DNA of 64,000 nt from Podospora comata (Eukaryota > Ascomycota > Sordariomycetes > Sordariales > Podosporaceae), in contig CP071494.1 of assembly GCA_017354895.1 (NCBI GenBank), positions 2,976,001-3,040,000 of the forward strand, read 5' to 3'. The position numbers and the translations under genes are program-made. The notes beneath the pieces were generated by a model. It saw only the letters and a list, made by a program, of their open reading frames with translations. It made no database searches and was not told the DNA's origin. Below are positions 1-10,365 of the stretch, piece after piece. How positions within the stretch are numbered: position 1 is the stretch's first letter; the number at the start of each line of letters is the position of its first letter.

Positions 1-2
1 TG

Positions 3-431
3 ATAGCAACTGTCTACCTTGATCCTTGTATTCTGTATATATACCTAAATCACAGGTAAGTTGACGAACTCTTCTCCTTCTCTACACACCACCCAACCCA
101 ACCGACTTACAGTTGCTTCCGACACACAGCTTACACCATATTGGCTGTTCTCACCCTTATCACCAGCATGCTGGCCGTGACCTACAGCGTCCCATCTTTC
201 CACGATATCACCTCTCTCCACAACAGCACCTCGCCCCACAACATCACCTCGCTCCACAACAGCACTTCCTTAGACAACAGCTCGGCTCCGACTTTTGGCA
301 ACAACAGTGCTGGAGCAGGTGATTTAAGGTTGAGGATGTGGCTGATAATATATGGGCACTGGTTACTGGATTGTTCTTCTATCTTTGTCTGCTCTGCTGT
401 AGTGATGCTCAGTAAATGTGGTGACGATTAA
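3..431 (+). CDS. Possible 3' end of a small secreted or surface protein with N-glycosylation-site repeats
   Basis: The frame is open from the left edge, crosses a plausible intron at 56-112 (GTAAGT donor, TTACAG acceptor) and stays open to a stop at 429-431. Joining base 55 to base 113 preserves the frame, which is the main support. The encoded stretch has a short hydrophobic segment, then three near-copies of a six-to-seven residue unit containing HNST or HNIT, each an N-glycosylation sequon, then a second hydrophobic patch. The start codon may lie outside the window, or translation could begin at the ATG at 168 inside the second exon. I do not recognise a family. It could also be a non-coding transcript, so confidence is low. 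Confidence 0.25.
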
Positions 432-701
432 GGGGGCCCCACTATAAAAGTATAAGCCAGGGCCGGCCCACTCCCAAGGGAGGGTCCGTGTCGACGCGCC
501 AACATGATCCGGGCTGTCCCAAGAAACTTGACGGCGCCGCATTTGGTCGACACCCAAAGCGAACCTGGTTTCTGGGTCAGATAACGTGTCATATCATTCC
601 CAGTTTTTATCCTCGAGCATTCTTGTTGCAGTATCTTTACAATTGGGCCATCAACGGTTCTCAGAATGTCAGACTGATCATGACAGTGGCCGCCAATCAG
701 C

Positions 702-3191
702 ATGGACGATCCATGGCGCTCACCATGGACTGCGACCGACGTCGACCCCGACAAAGACCACAAGCTTCCCTCTCCCTCTCTCTCCAAATCCGACCTCGCT
801 CCTCCACCGCGCGCGCTTCTCTCGGGCGCCAGCTCTCCACGACTCTCGGCGGCAGTCGAATCTTCGCCATGGGGCGATGACGGGGATGGCCTCGGGGACT
901 GGGCCGGCGCTTCGACACCAGCGGCCGATGCCTCGTCGGTTCATTCGGGATGGGGCGGTGGGTGGGCAACGAGTCCGAATCTTGCGGCCGTTCGACGAGA
1001 CGATGATTCTGGCAGGTTAAGCCCAATCGCGTGGCCTGGCAACATTGCGACGCCAAAACCAGCAAACGGCTCCGCCTTTCGACAACCCTCGCCCGATCCC
1101 TGGGCAACCGAGTCTTCGTTCGACAAACCGCCAACGGAAATCGACGCACCCCAAGTAATCGTCGATCTTGCGTCTCCTCGAGCGACGCACTTTGAGACGC
1201 TGAAAGCCACAACCGGTTTGGGGGCGATTGGCCTGGATGCTGGATGGGATAGTGCTTCAGTGGAAGAGAACAGAGAAGGACCAACCGAAGTCACGGATCC
1301 CCAGAATCATGAAGAAAAGCGAGCAGAGGATCCGGCACAGCTTCCGCGGCACAATGGCGAGTTTCGCTCGTACACTCCGTCGAACGAAGGAACAGATCAC
1401 GACGATGATCATCAAGACTCGCCCATAACGTCCATCGACGAAGACCACAGAGGCCGTCAACGAGAACCGGCCCGGCCTGCTGGTAAGGTCCAGGAGCTGG
1501 TCGTCAAGTTCGATGGTCTTGCCAAGGCTAAGAGCCAGGAGAGCTTGCGTGTCCCTCGGCCGAAGAGCAGCGGCAGTGGCAGTGTGGGCAAACGGGATGC
1601 CTCGAGCGACAATGGTGATTTTGGTGACTTTGAGGATACAGAGGACGTCAAATCCCACCCACCCCCAGATCCCGTGGAACAACCCGTGGCACCTCAGAGT
1701 TCGGAAGACGCGGAACGACCTGTCACACCTCCCTCATCGCAAGACGTAAAGTCACCACTCACTCCTCCTTCATCAAAGTCAAAATGTGAAGACGAAACTC
1801 CTACAAAGCGATCTCCCCAGGTAAAGTCCAATGCCGTTGCTTCCCCCGAAGTTCCTATCAGACCGAAAATCGCTCGTCCGACCTTTGAAGTCAATTTGGA
1901 CCAAGTTGGTGAACTTTTCGAGTCGATGAAAGTTCCTGTTAAACTGCCCATCATCAGTATTGATGGTGAGATTCCGGAGCGTGTCATCACCGACAGCTTC
2001 AACGAGATATCTGAACGAAAGCTGTGGTACCGTTTGTCTCGGTTGGGATCGGCGAGGAGACACGATGCTGCAGATGAAGACAGCTACAGACGGATCACTT
2101 GGCCGACGTCCACAGTTCGTCAGGAAGTCATTACAATCGTCCGCCGGTGGATGGAAGAAGACTCCATTGCTGGCCGAGTGGCTCTTGGCGGAGGCATATC
2201 AAAGACTCAGAAGAATATGTTCGGCTGGGATTCCTCCGCCGAGCCTGTTGGTCTGGATGCTGTCTTTGGCAAGCGAAAACAGGAACCTAGGGCAGCTCCA
2301 CCGCAGCCGATCCAGATCTCAGATTCCCTGGCGTCTTTTCTTGAACCACCAACTCCTACGACGTCTAGATCAGCCCACAGTGTCGCATCACCCCCACCAG
2401 CTGTACAAAGCCCGCCGGTTGCTTCCTTCGGGTGGAGTGAGAGCCCTGCATTTGCTCCCACGCCAACTACAACCCTTGCACCACCCCCACGACCATCAAC
2501 AGGCGGGAGCGCGCCCTCAGCCTTACCGTCAACAGCAGATCATTCACGAACCGCCTCGCAGCCGGCAGTGTTCGGTGCTCCAACAGCATTTTCACCTGCG
2601 CCAATAGCCGAAGCGAACCATGACGATGGAGAAGACGATGATGAAGACTGGGGTGAAATGGTCTCTTCACCAGTTGAGTCAAAGCCGGCTGGATTCCAGA
2701 GCTTGGATGATTCCTTTGCGGCCCCAATTGCTCCTACTACCTCAGCATCTACACTATCAGACCCTGAAGCGGCTGGTGAAACTAGACCTTCTGCGAGCGA
2801 CCCATGGTCAACAATGGACTTTTCGATGTTTGACGCTCCAGCTCCGGCTTTGTCTCAGTCCAAAGCGCCAGCCACTCTACCGACGCCTTCAGATACACCT
2901 CTCGCCTTCTCGCCCATAGTTGTGACATTTCCGCTGTCTCTTTCAGAAACGCCCACACCTTCACCGACATTCACGCCACCAACACAAACTTCACCACCTC
3001 CACCAAAGGCACTTCTCAGCACACGACCTTTTACACCATCAGTGCCATCGCGGCTGTCAGAGCACATGTCCGTGCCACCAGATCCTGTTCCCCCCATCCA
3101 GGATCCCATCCACGATCTGACTACGAGTGACGATGAGGTGGCTAAACAGATCATCGCAAACCTCCCCGACCTGTCATACATGTTGCGATGA
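702..3191 (+). CDS. Disordered 829-residue protein with adaptor-ear-type DFGDF motif; possible clathrin-adaptor accessory
   Basis: This is a single open frame of 829 codons with no intron needed. Most of it is low-complexity sequence rich in Pro, Ser, Thr and acidic residues, typical of an intrinsically disordered scaffold. Acidic-aromatic motifs stand out: GDFGDFEDTED near residue 305, DDEDWGEM near 650 and DPWSTMDFSMFD near 705. They resemble the peptides that bind gamma-adaptin ear domains in Laa2- and aftiphilin-type AP-1 accessory proteins. A single better-conserved-looking block lies at about residues 420-515, with IPERVITDSFNEISERKLWY and a later FGWDS. The start at 702 is the first ATG of the frame and opens with MDDPW, itself a short acidic-aromatic motif. 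The trafficking role is inferred from motifs only. Confidence 0.8.
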   Translation: MDDPWRSPWTATDVDPDKDHKLPSPSLSKSDLAPPPRALLSGASSPRLSAAVESSPWGDDGDGLGDWAGASTPAADASSVHSGWGGGWATSPNLAAVRRDDDSGRLSPIAWPGNIATPKPANGSAFRQPSPDPWATESSFDKPPTEIDAPQVIVDLASPRATHFETLKATTGLGAIGLDAGWDSASVEENREGPTEVTDPQNHEEKRAEDPAQLPRHNGEFRSYTPSNEGTDHDDDHQDSPITSIDEDHRGRQREPARPAGKVQELVVKFDGLAKAKSQESLRVPRPKSSGSGSVGKRDASSDNGDFGDFEDTEDVKSHPPPDPVEQPVAPQSSEDAERPVTPPSSQDVKSPLTPPSSKSKCEDETPTKRSPQVKSNAVASPEVPIRPKIARPTFEVNLDQVGELFESMKVPVKLPIISIDGEIPERVITDSFNEISERKLWYRLSRLGSARRHDAADEDSYRRITWPTSTVRQEVITIVRRWMEEDSIAGRVALGGGISKTQKNMFGWDSSAEPVGLDAVFGKRKQEPRAAPPQPIQISDSLASFLEPPTPTTSRSAHSVASPPPAVQSPPVASFGWSESPAFAPTPTTTLAPPPRPSTGGSAPSALPSTADHSRTASQPAVFGAPTAFSPAPIAEANHDDGEDDDEDWGEMVSSPVESKPAGFQSLDDSFAAPIAPTTSASTLSDPEAAGETRPSASDPWSTMDFSMFDAPAPALSQSKAPATLPTPSDTPLAFSPIVVTFPLSLSETPTPSPTFTPPTQTSPPPPKALLSTRPFTPSVPSRLSEHMSVPPDPVPPIQDPIHDLTTSDDEVAKQIIANLPDLSYMLR

Positions 3192-4192
3192 TACATCGAG
3201 AAGACGGCACTCCTTTGCAAATAATAATGTATGTATGTACCTAGGCATCAAGCCAACTGTAGCTGGTTCTGTTCATGAGTATAATGCATGGTTTTGGCGT
3301 TTTGGATTTTGCGCAAAACACCCGGAAATAGCTGGTATTTTTCGGCCGGTGAGATGTCAGGAGTATATATACCGAGCATGGAGTTTTTGATAGCAATTCA
3401 AATCCGTGATCTTCACATGCTCATGACTTTTACCAGGACAATTCCTATCCCAAGCGCTAGAATACTTTTCCTCAGAGAAATATCGCAGTTTCCTATTGTG
3501 CGGTAGCGTCGCGTATTCGCCCTTTTTCATGCATCTTTTGCATGGATATCCACCCTCGGAAATCTGTTCCCTTGGCTGGAAGAGGGCCAGCCTACCAGAA
3601 TGCGTTCGGAGTCGCGAGAAGTCCGCGAACAACCCCGGCTGTTGGTCAACTTGGCTTCTTCAAGCTCCTCTCCCCCGCCTTGCTCCCCCCAGGCACCCCC
3701 AGGTCCCCCCCACCACTGTTCACCCGTTACAGGGGACGCAGTGGCGTCTCCCCGCACTCTTGGGAGGTTGATCCCCGTCAGCCAAGACGGCCAAGCACTA
3801 CCCCAGACTTTTAGCCATCTGGGGCTGCTACGTATCAGAACCTGAAGATTTCCAAAGCCGAAGCTGATACCCGGTCACACCCACTTGGAGGCTCGCCCTT
3901 CGCATGTGGTAGGACCCCAGGATATCGATGCCATCATGGATGTTGGGTCTTTGCACCGAAAGCCCGACTGGAGGCTCTGCGGCCCCTCTGCGCCGGCTCT
4001 TGGTTGACAGCTGGGACTAGGCCGTGGGAATGGAGTGGAGATATCAAACCGCTAGCTCAACTTGGATATCGCTCGCGTTTCCGAGATGTTGGGTTTTCAA
4101 AGTGATATAAGGCATGATTGAGAAGTCTTTTCGGTGATTGTTTGAGCAGAGAACTCAGTCTTCATCTCACCTGTCATACACACACAAGAGAG
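3192..4192. other. Intergenic region upstream of the CYP53 gene
   Basis: No coding sequence is supported here. A TATATATA run lies at 3363-3370 and a GATATAAG element at 4103-4110, the latter about 90 bases before the P450 start and a plausible TATA box. Short open frames on both strands show no splice support or recognisable domain. Confidence 0.6.
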
Positions 4193-5800
4193 ATGGCTGT
4201 CGTCTCCCTCCTCATGTCGCCTTGGGCGCCAGTAGGCCTGGTTGCCTTCTTTTTCGTCTATTATCTCTACCCATACCTCTTCACATACCGTCACCTCAGA
4301 CATATCCCAGCACCATTCCCGGCCCAGTTCACCAACTGGTGGTTACTTCTTGTTGCCCGTCGTGGCGACCGGTACTTGACCGTTGATCAACTTCACAAGA
4401 AGCACGGCACTGTTGTCCGCATCCAACCCAACCACGTCAGCATCAACGATGACGCCGCCATCAACATCATCTACGGTCACGGCAATGGTTTCCTCAAGTC
4501 GTAAGTCTTTGCCCTCTTGCTTGCACTCACAGAGACAGAACATCACTGACATCTATCACACAGCGACTTCTATGACGCCTTCGTCTCCATTCGCCGGGGT
4601 CTCTTCAACACCCGCGACCGTCACGAGCACACCCGCAAGCGCAAGATGGTCTCCCACACCTTCTCGGTCAAGTCGGTCGCCCAGTTCGAGCCCTACATTC
4701 ACTCCAACCTCGAGCTCTTTGTCAAGCAACTCGACAACCTCGTCACCCGCTCCCCGATGAAGACTGCCGTTCTCGACTGCCTCAACTGGTTCAACTACCT
4801 CGCCTTCGACGTCATCGGTGATCTCGCCTTTGGTGCCCCCTTCGGCATGCTCAGCTCCGGCGCCGACATGGCCGAAGTCCGCTCTTCCCCAGACAGCCCC
4901 CCGATCTACGCCTCCGCCATCGAGATCCTCAACCGCCGGGGTGAGGTCTCCGCCGCTCTGGGTATCCTCCCATCCCTGAAGCCTTACGCAAAGTACTTCC
5001 CCGACCCGTTCTTCACCCAGGGTCTCGCCGCGGTGGAGAGCCTGGCTGGTATCGCTATCGCCCGTGTGAAGATGAGACTTGAGAACCCCCCCCCCGAGGG
5101 CCGCAAGGACCTCCTCCAGAGACTTGTCGATGCCAGAGACGAAAAGGGTGAACCGCTTGGAAGGGAGGAACTCACCGCCGAGGCCTTGACTCAGCTCATC
5201 GCCGGGTCAGACACCACCTCCAACTCGTCCTGCGCGCTTCTGTACCACGCCGTCCGCACCCCGGGCGTGATCCCAAAGCTCCAAGCTGAACTCGACGCCG
5301 CTATCCCCCACTCGATCGACGTCCCCACGTTTGAAATGGTCCGCGACCTGCCTTACCTCTCCGCTGTTGTCAACGAGACCCTCAGGCATAACTCGACCTC
5401 TGGGATTGGCCTCCCTCGTCAAATCCCGCTTGACTCCCCTGGCATTCACCTCAACGGGCACTTCTTCCCCGGTGGCACTGTTTTGTCGGTGCCGACGTAT
5501 TCGGTTCATCATTCAAAGGAGATTTGGGGCGAGGACGCCGATCAGTTCAACCCGGATAGGTGGTTTAGCTTGACGCAACGGCAGAAGAATGCTTTTATTC
5601 CTTTCAGTCATGGGCCGAGGGCGTGTGTGGGGAGGAATGTGGCCGAGATGGAGATGAAGTTGATTGTGGCTACTTGGGCGAGGAGGTATGAGGTTGAGCT
5701 GAGGCAGGAGGTGATGGAGACGAAGGAGGGGTTCTTGAGGAAGCCGCTGGGGTTGGATGTTGCGTTGAAGCTTAGGAAGGGGTTCACGCCTTTGGCTTAA
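4193..5800 (+). CDS. bphA: Cytochrome P450, CYP53 (benzoate 4-hydroxylase) type
   Basis: Exons 4193-4500 and 4564-5800 give 514 residues; the 63-base intron has GTAAGT and CACACAG ends. The order is an N-terminal membrane anchor at about 10-30, a proline-rich hinge HIPAPFP, a C-helix region WxxxR-like FNTRDRHEHTRKRK, the I-helix AGSDTT, the K-helix ETLR, FNPDRW, and the haem loop FSHGPRACVG whose Cys ligates the iron. The hinge and C-helix block match what I know of the CYP53 family, which para-hydroxylates benzoate in the ER membrane as the first step of the beta-ketoadipate route and of plant-phenol detoxification. Length is typical and no key residue is missing. The neighbour at 6294 is an oxidoreductase-fold gene on the same strand. 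The family is confident; the exact substrate is inferred. Confidence 0.9.
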
Positions 5801-6293
5801 GGGGTGGGAGGTAAGAAAGGGGGAGTGTACGATTATTGAAAGGGGGGAAATGTGAATAGTATATGATGACATGAAATAAATGTTCAAGTTCAAATTTTTG
5901 ATGGGCCGTTGCGGGGTGTTGGGGAGTAGGTGAGTGAGTGAGTAAGTGAGTGAGTGAGTGAGTGCCTTCACAACTTTCACTCTGATGACTACTCGTTTTC
6001 GAATGCCCGGTATCTCCGAATTACATCAACTCTCCCAAGCAAAGTCGCAAGTTATTTCGCCATTTGGACAGTTTTGTTCGGTGCTGATGATGGTGGTTGA
6101 CTTGGCCGAGCCGCAACCGAAGATGCTGGGTAGTCGCCATCGTGCGTGCCGAAAACGCCATTTGTGGGGTGGCCAGACGACTTATAAGTGACTAGTGATG
6201 GTCGCAAGAACATATACAATTTCAAAGAATCCTTTCTGTTCTGAGCATCTTGTGTGAACCGCCTGATATAATTCCGATACATCTCGATTAACC
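5801..6293. other. Intergenic region with a tetranucleotide microsatellite
   Basis: This stretch separates the P450 from the SDR gene. It holds a (GAGT)n microsatellite at 5930-5964 and no coding signal. It should contain the 3' UTR of the P450 and the promoter of the SDR gene. Confidence 0.6.
5930..5964. repeat. GTGA/GAGT tetranucleotide microsatellite
   Basis: About 8.5 tandem copies of a GAGT unit occur with one A-for-G interruption near 5944. It lies just past the stop of the CYP53 gene, likely in the 3' UTR or shortly beyond. Confidence 0.9.
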
Positions 6294-7243
6294 ATGACCA
6301 GAGCAGACAAACTCGCCGGCAAGAAGATTGCCGTCATCGGTGGTTCATCCGGGTAGGTACCTACCTACCTCTCACCACACCCCCTTTGTCTACCCTCACT
6401 AACAAATCCCCCAACCAGCATCGGCTACGGAGCAGCAGAGATCCTCCTCTCCGCCGGCGCCCACATAACCATCATATCCTCCACCCAAGAAAAAGTCGAC
6501 CGTGCCGTTTCCCAACTATCATCTACCGCTGGGGGCAACGTCCAAGGCAGAGTCGGCAACGTCCGCGACGAAGCCGCCTTCACTGAACTACTTCTCTCCC
6601 TTGCCCCCCTGGATCATGTCATCTTCTCCAGCGTCGATAAAATCATCCGTGGTAGCCTGGCCGAAGCTAACCTCTCCGACGCGGCGGGGTTGTTCGGGGT
6701 GAAGTTTTGGGGGAGCTTTGTTGTCGCAAAGGGTGAGCTGACCTACCTTTTTCCTCTTCTAGATGAACCATGTGCTGATCGAGGTGAAGCCATCGCAAAA
6801 CACGACATCATCCTCCCTGGCGGCTCACTCACCCTCACCTCTGGCGCTGCTGCTCTACGTCCTAAGAAGGGAGCGACGATTGGGGGGGCGCTGAATGGGG
6901 GGTTGATTACCGCTACTATTTCTCTTGCTGATGAGCTTTCGGGGAAGAGGATCAGGGTGAATACTGTTGTCCCGGGGTTAGTCAAGACACCGCTTTTGGG
7001 GAAGTTGGGGAATAGTGAGGAGCAGCAGAGGGAGATTTATGAGCAGGCGGCCGGGAGGTTGAGTGTGGGGTTTGTTGCTAGTCCGGAAGATGTTGCGGAG
7101 GCGTATCTTTATGCTGTGAGGGCGGATTATGCTAATGGGTCGACGATTGTTATTGGTGAGTTCCACTACCTATTGAGTTGGTTTGAAATGACAGAGGGGA
7201 TTTCTAATGGTTTTGTGATACAGATGGCGGTAGTTCTTTTTGA
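6294..7243 (+). CDS. SDR-fold oxidoreductase-like protein lacking the catalytic Tyr-x-x-x-Lys
   Basis: Exons 6294-6352, 6419-6732, 6790-7155 and 7224-7243 give 252 residues. The last intron is needed to reach the usual ending VIDGGSSF. A Rossmann fold is clear from the nucleotide-binding loop GGSSGIG at about residues 17-23. The later SDR landmarks are RVNTVVPGLVKTPLL near 190 and the C-terminal DGG. The catalytic region reads SGAAALRPKK, so the classical Tyr-x-x-x-Lys is absent; a fungal SDR subgroup is known with this change. The third exon start is the least certain junction, because the 57-base segment 6733-6789 is in frame and could be retained. Proximity to the CYP53 gene suggests, but does not prove, a shared role in aromatic metabolism. 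Confidence 0.82.
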
Positions 7244-7380
7244 TTGGGGGTAGAAGTGGATGGGGATGCACAATTTGGGAGTCCTGGGGAGTATCTCAAA
7301 ACTGAGACCAAGATGCAAGGGCTTGATAGTGTGGGACATGTCAGAAACGATGCTCAAGGATTGTCAGCGGCTGGGTAGTG

Positions 7381-8429
7381 TCAGAAATGACTACGGAAAC
7401 AAAAACATACCAGCTGTATTGTCCAGTTTAAGGTACCCAACTGATGTGAGATGACACCAAATTTGTCGATGGTGAACCACAAAGGTAGGATAAGTATCCA
7501 ACAATCACTGCAACCGTCGTATTCCTCATCAGTGAGCCCTCCCTGACCAGAACATTCGTCCTCGTTACCAGTGTTCTCGGCTGGTTTCTGGTACCCCTGA
7601 TCATGCTTTTAATCCTGCTGCTTGTCGACAGCCTCCCGCTTGCCATCTTCGCATCCCGTGCGGTATCCCTCTTCATGACCCTCAGAATGTCCCTCGCCAT
7701 AATCTTCCTTAGCATCGTTGTGAACCTAATCCGAATCGTCCTAACCATACAGATAGATATCGTCCAAATCTTCGTCCCAACCTTTGTCGTCCTCCATCTC
7801 ATCCTTCTTCTTGTCCTCCCCCTCAGGACGGCGCGCAGCACTCGATGTTCTCAAAGGGCCTGTAGACTTCACGCTCAGCACCACACAGTGCTGCAGCACA
7901 AAGAACCACCCATTGCACTTCCAGCACAAACTCTCGTCTTGTGCGGATCTTCCATAAGAGTCTGAAATTTGATCAGAGAACCCGAGGTAGGGGGTCCACC
8001 TGGGGCATTGGCCTTGCAATCAGGTATCTAATCCAGAAGCTCCCGATTTGGCCCCCCGTCACCAGACTCCAGTCGAACGCGCAGGAAACGGACTGGCTGT
8101 TCCCGAGTATTTGGATCAGCCCTTAGCTGTCTGCGCATGTTCTTCGTGCTGACTGCCTCTGGGAGCCACTGAAACCGGGTGACGATGGTGGCTAGCCCGC
8201 GTGTATGATGGGGCTCAAAACGGAGAAAGCGCAGAACAAAGCGGACTTCTTTCCACGACGCGGCCACCATCGGATTGAAACAGATTAAATTCCATGTCCC
8301 GTTAAGTGATTCCCATGGGTCAGGCGCAGCGACTGGGTTAAGGTCAGCCCCTGGAATGCTGCAATCTACCCGCATTTTCCGGCAGTCCTCGTACAGGGAC
8401 GCATAATGCTCTACTTCGTGGTGACACAT
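7381..8429 (-). pseudogene. Decayed gene of unknown function with three in-frame stops
   Basis: On the minus strand an open frame runs 8429-8063, then a 50-base intron (8062-8013, GTGACG donor, CTGAT branch, GCAAG acceptor) joins it in frame to 8012. The second exon carries a C-x2-C-like CWKC patch and an acidic run DEDLDDIY, then meets TAG at 7743-7741. Beyond that stop the same frame continues with protein-like content (EGHSEGHEEGYRTGCEDGK) but is cut by TAG at 7728-7726 and TAA at 7611-7609, and finally ends at 7381. Every internal stop is one C-to-T or G-to-A change away from a Gln or Trp codon. The frame is also open upstream of the ATG to about 8501, so the start is uncertain. A natural end at 7741 with a coincidental downstream frame remains possible. 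Confidence 0.5.
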
Positions 8430-8800
8430 GCTATCAGTGGATGGGAAAAGATATGGTGGACTTGGTGACTTGCCATCCTCGTGATGACTCGCTTGTTGTC
8501 GTCAAATTTCCTTCACTGGAAGTTCTGCATCGCATGCTGGTCAAAGCTGAAGGAGGAATCCCAAAGAATCTGCACCGTTTAAAAGTACTCTCGTCAGTCT
8601 TTACCCTATCTTAAATTCAAACGACCTGCCCGGTATTAGTTGATAGGTAGGTGACTGTGGCTGCACCCAGCCAGTCAGGCGCTTCACACAGAATTCAAAT
8701 AAAATTCAAACGCAAACAGAACTTGCTTTCACTCCCACCCTTCATGAAATCCCTACCCAGCCTCAACTCCAAATGTCAACCACCCACGACAGAACTCCAT
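8430..8800. other. Intergenic region between the decayed gene and the carbonic anhydrase
   Basis: I see no supported gene here. Part of 8430-8501 is in frame with the decayed gene and may be its 5' coding sequence. Confidence 0.5.
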
Positions 8801-9415
8801 TCAAACAACCCTCCTCGTCTTCCCACTCTCAACCTCATAAACCCACCCACTGATCGTCACGCTATCAGGCACAAGCTTGCTCGCCTTCAGAAAAGCCACA
8901 TCGTCCTCAACCGCCTTCTCCAGCTCGGGGAAAGGCAAAAAGTCAAGGTTCTTGGCCTTGAGTTCAGCCACGGCTTCCTCACTGTTTTACATGTTAGCCT
9001 CTCTCACAACCACCTAAAATCCGTAAACCTACCCAAGATTCTTCTCAACAATCCCATAAGCATCCTCATTCTTGAACGTCAGCATCCCACAGCCAGTGTG
9101 CTTGACAAGGACGATCTCGTTCGTGCCGAGGAGCTGCTCCGAGATGACGATGGAGCGGAGGGCGTCGACCGCGCTGGCGCCGGCCTTTTCATTTTCTTAG
9201 TCTGATGTTCAGTCTCAAAGAGGGAGTGAACTCACATTGCGGATAACATGCGCATCACCAAGCTCAATCCCAAACGCCCTCGCAGGGTCAATTCTCGCGT
9301 CCATGCAAGTCAAGACAAGATATTTCTTCGCCGGGGGCAGAGCCAAGTGCCCTTGGGTAAAAGAGGCAGAGTACGACTCGGAGGTCTGCTCGACGTTCTT
9401 TTGGATGGCGGACAT
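8801..9415 (-). CDS. Beta-class carbonic anhydrase, short fungal form
   Basis: Exons 9415-9236, 9184-9033 and 8981-8801 give 170 residues; both introns close in frame. The protein interconverts CO2 and bicarbonate. Zinc-site landmarks are present: CMDARID near residue 37 (first Cys ligand plus the Asp-Arg dyad) and HTGCGM near 90 (His and second Cys ligands). It lacks the N-terminal extension of mitochondrial members, so a cytosolic location is likely, as for the short CAS-type enzymes of Sordariales. A TATA element for this strand lies at about 9609-9618. Start: the ATG at 9415 begins MSAIQKN and is the only suitable one upstream of the zinc motif. Confidence 0.95.
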
Positions 9416-10365
9416 GGTCGCTATCTGTGGTTGAAAAAGATCTGTAGGTGGGAAGAAGTGAGGTGAGCAAACTCAGGCTTGGAAAACCAAAAATATCAAG
9501 ACAAAACAACAACAGCAACAACAACGAGAGTAAAAACTACTCTTTGCAATATGATAGAGAATGAAAAAGAAAAAAACTAGAAATAATAGCAGCACTCTCT
9601 CCCCTCCCCCTTATATACTTGACTCGAAAAAATAACATACCAAGGCAATCCCGGATTTAGGCACGGACGAACAAAAACACACTGTCGATTAAAACCACCA
9701 ACAACAACAAAAATACGGTTATGAAATCCTTCCTCGCTGTATGGCGGCGGCGAATTTGTGTCAAATCATCAGATCAGGAATAATAAACCGGGGGAAACCA
9801 CCAAAATTATAACATCTCAAGTCACACAGTTCCCCCCTCTTCTCATCAACCTCCCTTCAAGCGAGAATCCCCGCCAAGACAAAGCTGAAGCAGCCTTGGC
9901 ACCTCCGCCAAGTGGGAGTTGGAGCTGTTTCCGGCAAGGTCAGCCATGTCGTGTACAAATAAATGGAGACCAAAACATAAAAGAAGAGCCTTGATGAGAT
10001 AGTGAAAGGCCTTCATCTTGTGTAGCTGGGTCCATTATTTTGTCCGCCATGTGTCAGCGGAGCTATCACCCCCATGACGTGCTCAGCACCCCCCAAATCC
10101 ACCGATCAAATCCCACGATGTTTGAGATTCCTCATGGTTCCGTCCCAATCACTCGTGCACAAACACCTGGTAGATTATTGCATCAAGCAGCCACAACCTC
10201 TCGCCATCAAGATGATCGGCGCTTTGCATATGTCCTCTCCCCCACCTCTGGTCAGGTTAGCAATATCGCCGATAGTATACAATAAATAGGGCGCAATAAA
10301 AGTACAAGCTGTCGTTGGATATATTTACAAAGGTATTAACAAGTTACCATGTCAGAATGAAGGAC
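9416..10365. other. Intergenic region between carbonic anhydrase and OXA1
   Basis: This holds the carbonic anhydrase promoter and the OXA1 3' UTR. No coding sequence is supported on either strand. A purine-rich A/AAC tract lies around 9490-9600. Confidence 0.6.
9609..9618 (-). promoter_or_regulatory. TATA-like element for the carbonic anhydrase gene
   Basis: On the minus strand the sequence reads GTATATAAGG, about 195 bases before the carbonic anhydrase ATG. Position and match are good for a TATA box; no experimental support is visible. Confidence 0.5.
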
